Positions 18,586-27,174 of a stretch of DNA of 64,000 bases are shown here, piece by piece. The notes below the pieces were generated by a model, which ran no database searches, was not told the DNA's origin, and saw only the letters and a program-made list of their open reading frames with translations. The stretch is from the NCBI GenBank assembly GCA_963727765.1, contig CAVSGZ010000007.1:310001-374000 (forward strand), in the 5' to 3' direction. Source of the DNA: FEN-299 sp963727765. Its GTDB lineage: Bacteria; Acidobacteriota; Vicinamibacteria; Vicinamibacterales; Fen-181. The first letter of the stretch is position 1. Each line of letters starts with the position of its first letter. Made by a program: the position numbers and the translations under genes.

Positions 18586-21232
18586 CTACCGGGCCGTCGA
18601 CTGATACAAGGCGTTAAAGAGCAGCGGGTAGGTCGCCTGCGTCTGCGCCCGATGCTGCGGGCGCAGACCGAACAGCACGAGGCGGCCCGGATTCATGTCC
18701 ACCTGGACGACAGCCGCCCGCCCGGCCATCAGGTCCTCTCCCTTCAACCAGCCCGACGCCACGATGTCCGTGTTCGGGTAGCGGGCGATTACGCTCACGC
18801 GCTGCGACGCGAACCCGTCGGTCACGTCGAAGAACGGGCTGTTGATGTAGAAGCCGCACGTGTCGTCGGGCATGCCGAAGCCCACCGGGCTGGCGGTGTC
18901 CACCTGCACGCGCACGACCGTGCCCGGCGCGTAGTGCTGGTCCCTGGTCAGGCCCCGTTTGAGGTTGCGCACGGGGATCGACCACTTCTGGATGGCCAGG
19001 TCCGTGCTGCTGCCCATCATCACCAGCGTGCCGCCATCGGCGACGAAGGTCTTCAGCGCCTGCAGCCCGTCGTCGCCGATGCCGCCTCGGTATTCGGGCC
19101 GGGTGCTGCGCGCCGTGCTTCCCTCGAGGATGTCGCGCGGCTGCTGGTCGGCGATCACGATGACGTCGTAATGCTGGCGCAGTGTGCCCGCCCTGATGTC
19201 GGCGTTGTGGAGCGTCCGCGGCGCGAACTCCCACTGCTCGAGCACCCACCTCGTCCAGCCCTCGTCCATCGCCGCCGTCCACGACTGGTAGAGGCCCACG
19301 CGCGGGGCCTTGATGGCGATCGTCGTCTCCCTGGCCGCGCCGCTCTTCTGCGCCTCGACAGCCTTGAAGCGGATGCCGAGATCGTTGGCCAGCGTGTCGA
19401 GCAGCTTTCGAGGCGCGCCCGTGACGACCACCGTCTGCGAGGCGCCGCTCCGCTCGAACGCGACCATTGCGCCGCCCTTCAGCAGCCGGTTGATCGCGAG
19501 CGCGGCATCCGGCCCCTTGTAGTCGAAGACGAAGCGGGTCCCGCTTCCCTCCACCGATCCGGCAAGTCTCGGCGTCTCAGCAAGCTTCACGAGATCGGCG
19601 GAAGAGGACACCGGCTTCTTCGCGAACACGACATCCGCTCCCATGAGCATCCCGAGCGACCAGGCCGTCACGTCGTAGGGCGGCTCGGGCGGCGACGTGG
19701 GCGTGCGCCTGACCTCTGGGTAGGTCTGTTTCTCGAGCAGGTCCTTCGCGTAGCGCGCGAACACCTGCGTCATCGGTACGACGAGCGTTCCGGTGGGATA
19801 GTGCCGGCCGTCGGCCTCGAACGCGGCTCGGGCGCTCCACACCTCGACGCCGCCCATTTGCAGCCTCTCGGCCAGGCGGATGGCGGCTCGCGGCTCGAAC
19901 TGGCTCGACACCGGGATGATGATGGCGGCCGGATCGGCCTGGCCGCCGCCTTCGACCGTGGTCCGGTTCACCTCGTAGATCTGCCGCAGCAGCACCTCGC
20001 GCTGGTCTGCCGCGGTCTCGAGCAGGCCCATCGTCGCGATCAGCTCGGTACTCGACGATGTCGCGCAGGGTCCAGCGGCCGCCCATCCACGGCCGCGGGT
20101 ACTCGGTCCGCGGCGTGATGTCGCGTGGCGGGGGCAGCGGCCCGGTCGATTCCGCCTGCCGTCGCAACGAGTCCGGACTTTCGGGTGCGGCCGCCGGCTG
20201 GGCGCCGGGCACAGCGCGCCGCTGCTCGACCGGCGCGGCAATCCGCACCGACGCCACCTCGGTCAGCAGGCCGACCTCGTTGTGCCACCAGCCGCTCCAC
20301 GCCATCGCGCCCTGCCAGAAGTTCGTGTAGGTGGAGTTGTAGATGATCCCTTCCTTGCCCGCGGCCTCGAGCGCGGCCGCCTGCGACTGGCCGAGGATGC
20401 CGTTCCACCGGTAGATGAGGGGGTGGACGTTGGGATTGATCGGGTCGGTCGCCGGCATCACGAAGATCCGTGGGCCCGAATTCCCCTGCTGGTGCTCGTC
20501 GAGCCAGACCGACGGGAACCAGTCGTGCCACAGCAGGGCAGCGGTCAGCTGGCTCTCCTTCTGCGTGAACATATACATGTCACGGTTGTTGTCGTGGCCC
20601 ACGTACGGGTGGTAGAGGTACGGCAGCTGGCTGGCCTCGAACTCGGTCCCGAGGTTCTTGTTGAACCAGTCCACGACCATGATCTGGCCGTCCGGGTTGA
20701 GGCTCGGCACCAGCACCAGGATGACGTTGTCGAGGATCTTCCTGACCACCGGCGAGTCTTCGGTGGCCAGCCGGTAAACCAGATCGAGCACCATCTGCGA
20801 CGACCCGATCTCGGTCGAGTGGATATTGCAGGTCACCGCCACGACTGCCTTGCCGGACCGGAAGATCTCGTCGCGCTCGGACACGGTCGGCGGACCTCCC
20901 TGAAAGTAGAGCTTCCGCTCCAGTTGCTTGAAATGGTCCAGGTTGCCCATCGTGTCGGCTGAGCTGATTTCGACGGCGATGAACGGGTTGCCCAGCGTGC
21001 TCCTGCCGAGCTCGCGCACCTTGACGCGGGGGGAACCGGCGGCGACGAGCTTCATGTAGTCGACGATCTTGTCCCAGCGCGCCAGCTTGTTGTCGGCGCC
21101 GACCGTGAAGCCGAGGAACTGCTCGGGGGTGGCGACGGGCCCCGGGCCGGCGGCCGTGAGACGAGAACCCAGCGGCGTGCCGAGGACCACGACGGCGAGC
21201 AGGGCGGCGGCGACCAGGAGACGACGGTGCAT
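18586..21232 (-). CDS. Secreted M14 metallocarboxypeptidase (large form), interrupted by a +1 frameshift
   Basis: About 881 residues once one extra base is removed (GG at 20047-20048; minus strand GAGTAC-C-GAGCTG). N-terminal signal peptide, then the M14 catalytic domain: zinc ligands His138 and Glu141 in NIHSTE, His247 in LDEHQQG, and general base Glu325 in HNEVGLLTE. The rest (~380-881) is a glutamine-amidotransferase-like C-terminal region (KAPRVGLYQSW, YDVIVIADQQ, DGGTLVMMGSS). The two halves join without overlap or loss (VEY | ELIATMG), and both are under clear coding constraint. This favours a sequencing/assembly indel or a very recent mutation. ATG 21232 follows AAAGGAC. It is a paralogue of the peptidase at 27175-30024. 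Confidence 0.82.
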
Positions 21233-21280
21233 GGCGGTGTCCTTTCGACGGCGGCAGGCGCGCGAGGCGCCCGGCGCGAA

Positions 21281-21302
21281 CTATAGTAAACTACAATTTT
21301 TC
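21281..21302. promoter_or_regulatory. AT-rich divergent promoter island
   Basis: ACTATAGTAAACTACAATTT stands out in GC-rich surroundings between the divergent M14 and DUF349 genes. Plus-strand -10 candidates are TATAGT (21283-21288) and TACAAT (21293-21298); the minus strand has TACTAT (21290-21285). Both 5' leaders would be roughly 45-70 nt. Confidence 0.5.
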
Positions 21303-21368
21303 CTGCCGCTGATTTTGCGGCTGCTACCTCCGACCATCCCGGACCGCCTCCTGGAGCTGAACATCGTC

Positions 21369-24266
21369 ATGGGTCTTCTCGACAGGTTCCGCGCGCAGCC
21401 CCGATGGAAGAACGCCAGCCCCGTCGTCCGCATCGCGGCGGTCGAGGAGCTGCCGCTCGACCAGCAGGACACGCTAATCTCGATTGCCCGGGAGGACCGG
21501 GACGCCGGCGTGCGGATGGCCGCGTTGAGGAAGGTGGTCGACCCCGCGACGCTGGCGGCGATCGGGAAGGCAGACGCCGACGCGCGGGTCCGGGAGGAAG
21601 TGGAATCATTGCTCGTCGATCTGGCATCAGGAGCGTTCGAAGGGACCGACCAGGCCGAGAGCCTGGCGGCGCTTGCCGGCCTGAGCGAGGCCAGGCAACT
21701 GGTGACGGTGGCTCGCGCCGCTGCCAACGAGGCTGTGGCCCGGGCCGCACTCGACCGGCTGGGAGACGACGCCTCGCTCGCGGCCGTGGCCAGGAAAGCG
21801 TCGCTGTCGGCGATCCGTCTCGAGGCGCTCTCCCGCGTGGGCGCCGATGGGGAAGTGGCGTCTGTCGCGCTGCGGTCGGATCACAAGGACGTGGCCGTCG
21901 CTGCCGTCGAGCGCCTGTCTGCACGAGCCGTGCTGGACCAGGTGGCCGAGCGGGCGAAGAACAAGTCGGCGGCCAAGCGCGCGCGCGTGCTGGTGCGGGC
22001 CATGGAAGCCGAGGCCGAGGCGGCGGCGAAGGCCCGAGCCGAAGTCGTCGATGCGGCGAAGGAAGCGGCGAGGGAGAAGACGAGGGCCGCCGAGACGCTC
22101 TGCCGCCGCGCCGAGGCGCTGGTCGCGTCCGACTCGGACGAGGGCGAGGCGCTGCTTGCCGAGATCGAGCGCGACTGGCGCGCGCTCGGTGAGGTAGACG
22201 CGGCGCATGCCGCTCGTTTCGGGGCGGCGCAAACGGCGGCTCGCGAAGCGGTCTCGGCCCATCAGGCCGAACGTGTCGAACGCGCACGCCTGCGCCAGGC
22301 TGCCGCCGAGGCCGTGGCGGCCCACCGAGCCGTCTGCGAACAGGTCGATGCCGCGGCGGGCGACGAGATCCCCCGTCAGATCGAGGAGGCCAGGGCCGCC
22401 TGGGCCGCTCTGCCGGCGTTGGGGGATGCCACCGAGCAGCACCGCTGGACCGCCCGGTTCGAGGAGGGATGCCGCGCCGCGCTGAAGCGGCACGAAGCGA
22501 TCGGCAGGCAGCAGGCCGCCCGGGAGAAGGCCCTGGAGGTCTGCGAGGAGGCCGAGCGGCTGGCCACGACAGGGACGTTTCCCCAAGCGCGTCCTGAGGT
22601 GCAGGCGCTGCGGCGCGCCTGGCACGACCTCCAGTCCGCGGGCCTCGACGATGAGGACCTCACCGCGCGGTTTGCGGCGGTCGACGCGAAGCTCCGCGAC
22701 CGCGAGGCGGTGTCCCGGGAGGAACGCGCCAGGCTGCTGGCCGACAATCACGTGCGGCTGCAGGCGCTGTGCGCCGAACTCGAGGCGCTCTCTGCCACCC
22801 AGGGCCTGTCGCTCAAGCAGGCCGAGCGCGCGGTCCGCGATGCCCGGGCGGCGATCGATGATGCCGCGCCACTGCCCACGCGTCAGGATCGCGACGCGGC
22901 CGACGCCAGACTCAAGGCCGTCCTGTCCACGCTGTTCCCCCGAGTGCAAGAGCTCAGGGAGATGGACGAGTGGCAGAAGTGGGCCAATGCGGGCGTACAG
23001 GAAGAACTCTGCCAGCGCGTGGAGCAGCTCCTGCAGGTGGACGACCTTGCAGCCGCGGCGCGGCAGCTTCGCGAACTCCAGGCGCAGTGGAAGAACGTGG
23101 CGGCGGCGCCCAAGGGACGGTCCCAGGCGTTGTGGAACCGGTTCAAGGCGGCGTCGGACGGCGTGCGTACGCGATGTGACGCCTACTTCGTCAAGCTCGC
23201 CGAGGACCAGGCGTCGAACGCCGCGCGCAAGGAGACCCTCTGCCAGCAGGCCGAGACGCTCGCGGCGTCCACCGACTGGATCAAGACCGCCGAGGCAATC
23301 AAGGCGCTGCAGGCCGAGTGGAAGACGGTCGGCCCGTCGGCTCGCGCCCAGGAGAAGGCGCTGTGGGACCGCTTCCACGCGGCCTGCGACGGCTTCTTCA
23401 CCCGGCGCCGCGACGACCTGCAGCGTCGGAAGCAGGAGTGGGCCGGGAACCTCGCGCGCAAGGACGCGATCTGCGAGCGGGCGGAGGCCATCGCCCGGAC
23501 AACCGAATGGCAGGCGGGCATCGAGGAGATCAAGCGGCTCCAGGCCGAATGGAAGACGATCGGCCCCGTCCGGAAGGCTCGGGCCGACGAGGTGTGGAGG
23601 AGATTCCGCACCGCCTGCGACAGCTTTTTCGAGGCCTACCAGCAGCGGCATCACGCGGCTGCGTCATCGGCCATCGCCGAGGCCGAGCAGATGTGCGCCC
23701 AGATCGAGGCATGGCTTCCGGCGGCTGACGCCGCAGATGCGACGCCGCCCGAGGGAGTGGGAGAGACGATCCTCGAACTGAGGCGCCGGATCGGCGAGAA
23801 GCTGACGGGTCTGCCGAGAGACCGAGCTCTCGTCCTGAGCGACCGCTTCCAGCACGCGTTGTCCCGGCTGATCGAGACTTGGCCGGCCGCTTTCGTCGGG
23901 ACCGACCTCGACCCGGCAGGCAACGCGAGCCGGATGGAGGCGTTGTGCGTGCAGGTCGAGTCGTTGCTCGGCGTCGGCCAGGACGCCGGCGTCGTTCAGG
24001 TTCCCTCGGAGGAGGAGTCGCCCTCCTCGCTGCTCGCGCGCCAACTCCGCGAGGCGCTGGCCACCAACACGATCGCGGGCCGGCCCGACGATGCCGCGAA
24101 ATGGAAGGCGATCGGCGAACAGGTCCGCGCCGCGCAGGCCGCCTGGAAGAGAATCGGCCCGGTGCCCGAGGCGTCGTTACGCACGCTGACCGCGAGGTTC
24201 CAGCGTGCCTGCGGCCGCGTCAACGAGAAGCTCGATCAATCGCGCCGGGGGCCGGCCGCCAGGTAG
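21369..24266 (+). CDS. Long HEAT-like / DUF349 repeat protein
   Basis: 965 residues, no signal peptide or membrane segment. Residues ~1-210 are Ala-rich helical repeats with HEAT-like spacing (RIAAVEELPL, VRMAALRKVVD, AIRLEALSRVG, KDVAVAAVERLS). The rest is mostly long charged helices with repeated DUF349 units, recognised by LQAxWKxxGP followed by LWxRFxxACDxFF: near 570, 647 (LQAEWKTVGP), 724 (LQAEWKTIGP) and 924 (AQAAWKRIGP), with weaker ones earlier. DUF349 proteins are widespread but poorly understood. Very high Ala/Glu/Arg content predicts an elongated coiled-coil rod. The last 47 bp overlap the convergent permease gene. Confidence 0.8.
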   Translation: MGLLDRFRAQPRWKNASPVVRIAAVEELPLDQQDTLISIAREDRDAGVRMAALRKVVDPATLAAIGKADADARVREEVESLLVDLASGAFEGTDQAESLAALAGLSEARQLVTVARAAANEAVARAALDRLGDDASLAAVARKASLSAIRLEALSRVGADGEVASVALRSDHKDVAVAAVERLSARAVLDQVAERAKNKSAAKRARVLVRAMEAEAEAAAKARAEVVDAAKEAAREKTRAAETLCRRAEALVASDSDEGEALLAEIERDWRALGEVDAAHAARFGAAQTAAREAVSAHQAERVERARLRQAAAEAVAAHRAVCEQVDAAAGDEIPRQIEEARAAWAALPALGDATEQHRWTARFEEGCRAALKRHEAIGRQQAAREKALEVCEEAERLATTGTFPQARPEVQALRRAWHDLQSAGLDDEDLTARFAAVDAKLRDREAVSREERARLLADNHVRLQALCAELEALSATQGLSLKQAERAVRDARAAIDDAAPLPTRQDRDAADARLKAVLSTLFPRVQELREMDEWQKWANAGVQEELCQRVEQLLQVDDLAAAARQLRELQAQWKNVAAAPKGRSQALWNRFKAASDGVRTRCDAYFVKLAEDQASNAARKETLCQQAETLAASTDWIKTAEAIKALQAEWKTVGPSARAQEKALWDRFHAACDGFFTRRRDDLQRRKQEWAGNLARKDAICERAEAIARTTEWQAGIEEIKRLQAEWKTIGPVRKARADEVWRRFRTACDSFFEAYQQRHHAAASSAIAEAEQMCAQIEAWLPAADAADATPPEGVGETILELRRRIGEKLTGLPRDRALVLSDRFQHALSRLIETWPAAFVGTDLDPAGNASRMEALCVQVESLLGVGQDAGVVQVPSEEESPSSLLARQLREALATNTIAGRPDDAAKWKAIGEQVRAAQAAWKRIGPVPEASLRTLTARFQRACGRVNEKLDQSRRGPAAR

Positions 24267-25500
24267 GGGGTCCGCGCTTCAGGACGAGATACGCCACCAC
24301 GGCGACCACGAGCGCGGGGAGCGTGCCGCCGAGACTGCCGGCGAGGTAATAGGTGATCGCGCCGGCCGCCCAGGCCACGAGTCCGGCGAGGTCGAGCCCG
24401 TGGTTGCGCCCGAACTCCCCGGACCGATCGTAGAGCGCCTCCACTCGGACCTCCGCTCGAATCAGGTAGAACCGCGCCAGCAGGATGCCGCCGATCGGCA
24501 CCAGCATCCCGCCCAGCACCAGCATGAAGCTCGCGTAACGGTCCAGCCACGCACCCGAGAACACGCTGAGCGCGGTGCCGATGAGGCCGGTGGACCACAC
24601 AGTCGCCTGGTCGCCGGCCCTGGGCATCAGGCTGCGAAGCGCGAGCGACGACATGTAGATGTTCACGAAGTTGGTCGTCACCGTGGCCACGGTCATCAGG
24701 ATGGCGCCCGAGAGACCCAGCCTCAGCGCCTGGAGCATCGCCCCGGGGCTGCTGCTGCCGGCGGCCCGCGCCGCCATCGCGCCCAGCGGCATCAGCCACA
24801 GGCTCGTGAGCGCGAGGCCCAGGAACACCGCCACGCTCGCCTTGCGCTTCGACGACGTGTAGCGCGAGTAGTCGGCGAACATCAGGATCCACGACACCTG
24901 GTAGCCGACGACGATGTCGAGGCCGGCCATCCACGAGACGCTCCCGGAGCCCGGTGCCCAGAGGACGGTGCTCGGCAGCCTGAGGCAGGCCGCGGTCAAC
25001 CCGATGCCGACGATGGCGAGCAGCGGCACCGCCAGCCGGTCGGCCCTCGCCACCAGGCGCGGCCCGCCAGCGACGATGAGCGTCGACACGATCCCGAGGC
25101 CGACGGCCCAGGCTCTCTCGGATCCGGGCCCGCCGGCGATCGCGGCGCACGCCGAGGCCGCGATGACGTTGTTGACCGCGATCCACGCGAAGTTGGTGGC
25201 GTAGAGCAGGAAGGCGACCAGCCCGGCGCCGGTCGTGCCGAGCGCCGCGCGCGAGGCGATGACCGACGGCACCCCGAGGCGCGGACCGACGGCCGAGAGC
25301 ACGGCGATCAGCAGCGAACCAGCGACGCCGCCGATGACGATGAGCGCCAGCGCCGAGGATAGGCCGAAGGCCGGCACCAGGCTGGCTCCGGTCTGAAACG
25401 TCGTCGCCACGATGTTCGCGCACGCGAAGATGACGAACAGGTCGAGCGGCGGCTGTCGGCGATCGGCAGGAGCGATGGGACCGATGTCGGCGGCGTTCAC
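24220..25500 (-). CDS. NCS1-family nucleobase/cation symporter
   Basis: 426 residues with about 12 transmembrane helices. It matches cytosine/purine permeases (CodB-like): LDLFVIFACANIVATTFQTGASLVPAFGL (helix 1), SRAALGTTGAGLVAFLLYATNFAWIAVNN (helix 3 region with the N-x-x-W-x-x-x-N pattern), GYQVSWILMFADYSRY and TNFVNIYMSSLALRS. The GTG start at 25500 overlaps the upstream MGMT stop (GTGA), so translation is coupled. The length and the short tail ('GAIDRASR') fit a full permease. Likely substrate is a nucleobase or allantoin-type compound; not resolvable. Confidence 0.88.
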   Translation of the reverse strand: MNAADIGPIAPADRRQPPLDLFVIFACANIVATTFQTGASLVPAFGLSSALALIVIGGVAGSLLIAVLSAVGPRLGVPSVIASRAALGTTGAGLVAFLLYATNFAWIAVNNVIAASACAAIAGGPGSERAWAVGLGIVSTLIVAGGPRLVARADRLAVPLLAIVGIGLTAACLRLPSTVLWAPGSGSVSWMAGLDIVVGYQVSWILMFADYSRYTSSKRKASVAVFLGLALTSLWLMPLGAMAARAAGSSSPGAMLQALRLGLSGAILMTVATVTTNFVNIYMSSLALRSLMPRAGDQATVWSTGLIGTALSVFSGAWLDRYASFMLVLGGMLVPIGGILLARFYLIRAEVRVEALYDRSGEFGRNHGLDLAGLVAWAAGAITYYLAGSLGGTLPALVVAVVAYLVLKRGPPTWRPAPGAIDRASR

Positions 25501-26012
25501 AGCAGCAGCGCTCCCTCGTGCCGCAGCAGCCACTCCTTGCGGTCGAGCCCGCCGCCGTACCCCGTGAGTGAGCCGGACGCCCCGACCACCCGATGGCAGG
25601 GCACGATCAGCGACACCGGGTTCGCGCCTACCGCGGCGCCCACGGCGCGAGCCGCGTCGCGGCGGTCCAGCGCCCGCGCGATGGCGCCGTAGGTCGTCGT
25701 GTGTCCGGCGCGCAGACCCGTCAACTCGTTCCACACGTCCCGCTCGAACGGCGTGCCGAGCAGGTCGAGCGCCACCGGTTCGGCGCACTCGTCCCACCGG
25801 CCGGCGAAGTAGGCATCGAGCCACGCCGTCACCGGCGCGAACGTCGAGAGATCAGCCGGTCTGGAATCCTCGCCAGCCCCGAAGCGCGCGAGGCGCTTCC
25901 AGAGCCGCGCGGCGCGCTCGGGGCGATCGAACTCCAGGCCGCAGAGTCCCCGCGGTGACGCCACGGCCAGCATCGGCCCGACCGGCGTCGGCAGCATCGT
26001 CTGCTGGAACAT
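25497..26012 (-). CDS. Methylated-DNA--[protein]-cysteine S-methyltransferase
   Basis: 171 residues. The Ogt/MGMT acceptor Cys139 is in IVPCHRVVGASGSLTGYGGGL. The DNA-binding helix region PFERDVWNELTGLRAGHTTTYGAIARAL (~88) contains the family's W and Y residues. It removes O6-alkyl groups from guanine by irreversible self-methylation. The N-terminal domain is the ribonuclease-like half found in Ogt, and there is no AraC-type Ada domain. Middle gene of a YciI-MGMT-permease operon; the 4-bp GTGA overlap couples it to the permease. Confidence 0.94.
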   Translation of the reverse strand: MFQQTMLPTPVGPMLAVASPRGLCGLEFDRPERAARLWKRLARFGAGEDSRPADLSTFAPVTAWLDAYFAGRWDECAEPVALDLLGTPFERDVWNELTGLRAGHTTTYGAIARALDRRDAARAVGAAVGANPVSLIVPCHRVVGASGSLTGYGGGLDRKEWLLRHEGALLL

Positions 26013-26068
26013 GTCAGTCTCGCCCCGCGATCAGTCGTATCCCCATGAGTCCTGAGCCTTGAGCCCCA

Positions 26069-26362
26069 CTAGATGCGGTCGAGGTCGTCCTTGCCGGTCG
26101 CGACGTTCCAGACGAGCAACTCGTATTGGGCGACGCGGTTCTTCACATACGGGTCGTTGTCTCGAATCGTGTCGAGGAGATCGGGCATCTGGTCCTCGGG
26201 CAGCCGGAACAGGGCGGCGCCGCCGGTTCGCGGGTCGAGCGGGCCGGAGCACACCAGGAAGCCCTGCCGCTTCAAGCCTTGCAGGTACTCACGGTGGGCG
26301 GGGTGGTGCTTCAGAACCTCCTCGAGCGGGCGGCGATATCGGACGATGGCCAGGGCGTACAT
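26069..26362 (-). CDS. YciI-family protein
   Basis: 97 residues, single ferredoxin-like YciI/DGPF domain. It shows YALAIVRYRRPLEEVLKHHPAHREYLQGLKRQG (~2-34, with the conserved His pair), LVCSGPLDPRTGGAALFRL (~36) and IRDNDPYVKNRVAQYELLVWNVA (~66, the D-P-Y motif). Family members are mostly uncharacterised; a few degrade aromatic intermediates. ATG 26362 follows GGAGG at ideal distance, and a TACAAT box lies about 28 nt upstream. First gene of the minus-strand operon. Confidence 0.85.
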   Translation of the reverse strand: MYALAIVRYRRPLEEVLKHHPAHREYLQGLKRQGFLVCSGPLDPRTGGAALFRLPEDQMPDLLDTIRDNDPYVKNRVAQYELLVWNVATGKDDLDRI

Positions 26363-26389
26363 GCTCAACCTCCAGGATGCAACCGGGCG

Positions 26390-26399
26390 ATTGTACAAT
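26390..26399. promoter_or_regulatory. Palindromic bidirectional -10 element
   Basis: ATTGTACAAT is a perfect 10-bp palindrome giving TACAAT on both strands. On the plus strand it ends 6 nt before ATG 26406 (transcription start would be the A of the ATG); on the minus strand it leaves a leader of about 22 nt with GGAGG for YciI. It is nearly identical to the element at 10081-10090. Confidence 0.6.
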
Positions 26400-26405
26400 G
26401 CCCTC

Positions 26406-27149
26406 ATGTCGCGGACGCTGCTGTTGATCTTCGCCCACCCCGATGACGAGACCTTCCTGACCGGGGGGACGGCGTGCCGATACTCGGACGCTGGCGTACG
26501 AGTCATTCTGGCGACGGCGACGCGCGGCGAGTCGGGCAAGTCGGGCGAACCGCCGCTGTGCACACTGGAGGAACTGCCGGCGGTGAGAGAGGCCGAGCTG
26601 CGCCGCGCCGCGGCCATTCTCGGCATCGGCGAGATTCATCTGCTGGGCCACCACGACCGGGAACTGGCCACCGCGCCGCCCGACCGGGTGCGCGAGCAGC
26701 TGGTCTCGGTCATCAGGGCGTGCCGTCCGGCCGTCGTCGTGTCGTTCGACCCGCACGGCGGCAATCTGCATCCTGACCACGTAGCCATCAGCCGGTTCGC
26801 GAGCGACGCGGTGGCCGCCGCCGCCGACGGGCGGTTCGTTCCTGAGGCCGGCGCGCCGCACGCGGTGCGGCGCCTCGTCTGGACGCCGGGCCGCCATCCG
26901 TGGCAACTCGTGCGCGAGCCGGACCTCGCCGCCCACCCGGGCGTGGACTTCGTGATCGACGTCAGCGCATGGCGCGAGCGGAAAGGGGCGGCGCTGCGCG
27001 CGCACGCCACGCAGCACCGGAGCGTGGAGCGGAATTTCTTTGCCCAGCCCGACTGCGAGCGACTGTTGGGGATCGAGGTGTTCAGACAGGCGTTCGGCCC
27101 CGCGCTGGCGCGGCGACCGCTCGACGACCTGTTCGACGGGCTCGGCTGA
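26406..27149 (+). CDS. PIG-L/LmbE-family N-deacetylase
   Basis: 247 residues. Zinc motif AHPDDETFLTGG (~11-22) and the third ligand in NLHPDHVAISRFA (~120) define the family, which deacetylates N-acetylglucosamine conjugates. BshB-like length. LLGHHDRELATAPPDRVREQLVSVIRACRPAVVVSFDPHGG is conserved. ATG 26406 has no Shine-Dalgarno and lies 6 nt after TACAAT. The last eight codons (DDLFDGLG) form the left arm of a long terminator-like hairpin. The natural substrate is not shown by the context. Confidence 0.9.
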   Translation: MSRTLLLIFAHPDDETFLTGGTACRYSDAGVRVILATATRGESGKSGEPPLCTLEELPAVREAELRRAAAILGIGEIHLLGHHDRELATAPPDRVREQLVSVIRACRPAVVVSFDPHGGNLHPDHVAISRFASDAVAAAADGRFVPEAGAPHAVRRLVWTPGRHPWQLVREPDLAAHPGVDFVIDVSAWRERKGAALRAHATQHRSVERNFFAQPDCERLLGIEVFRQAFGPALARRPLDDLFDGLG

Positions 27150-27168
27150 GCCCGCCGAACAGGTCGTC
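27123..27168. terminator. Long near-perfect hairpin overlapping a gene end
   Basis: GACGACCTGTTCG (27123-27135) pairs with CGAACAGGTCGTC (27156-27168). After one A/C mismatch, CGGGCTC pairs with GAGCCCG around a GGCT loop. That is 20 pairs in a 46-nt element. The left arm is coding sequence and the loop touches the TGA stop of the deacetylase gene. It ends 7 bp before the end of the convergent M14 gene. Confidence 0.75.
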
Positions 27169-27174
27169 TTCAGA

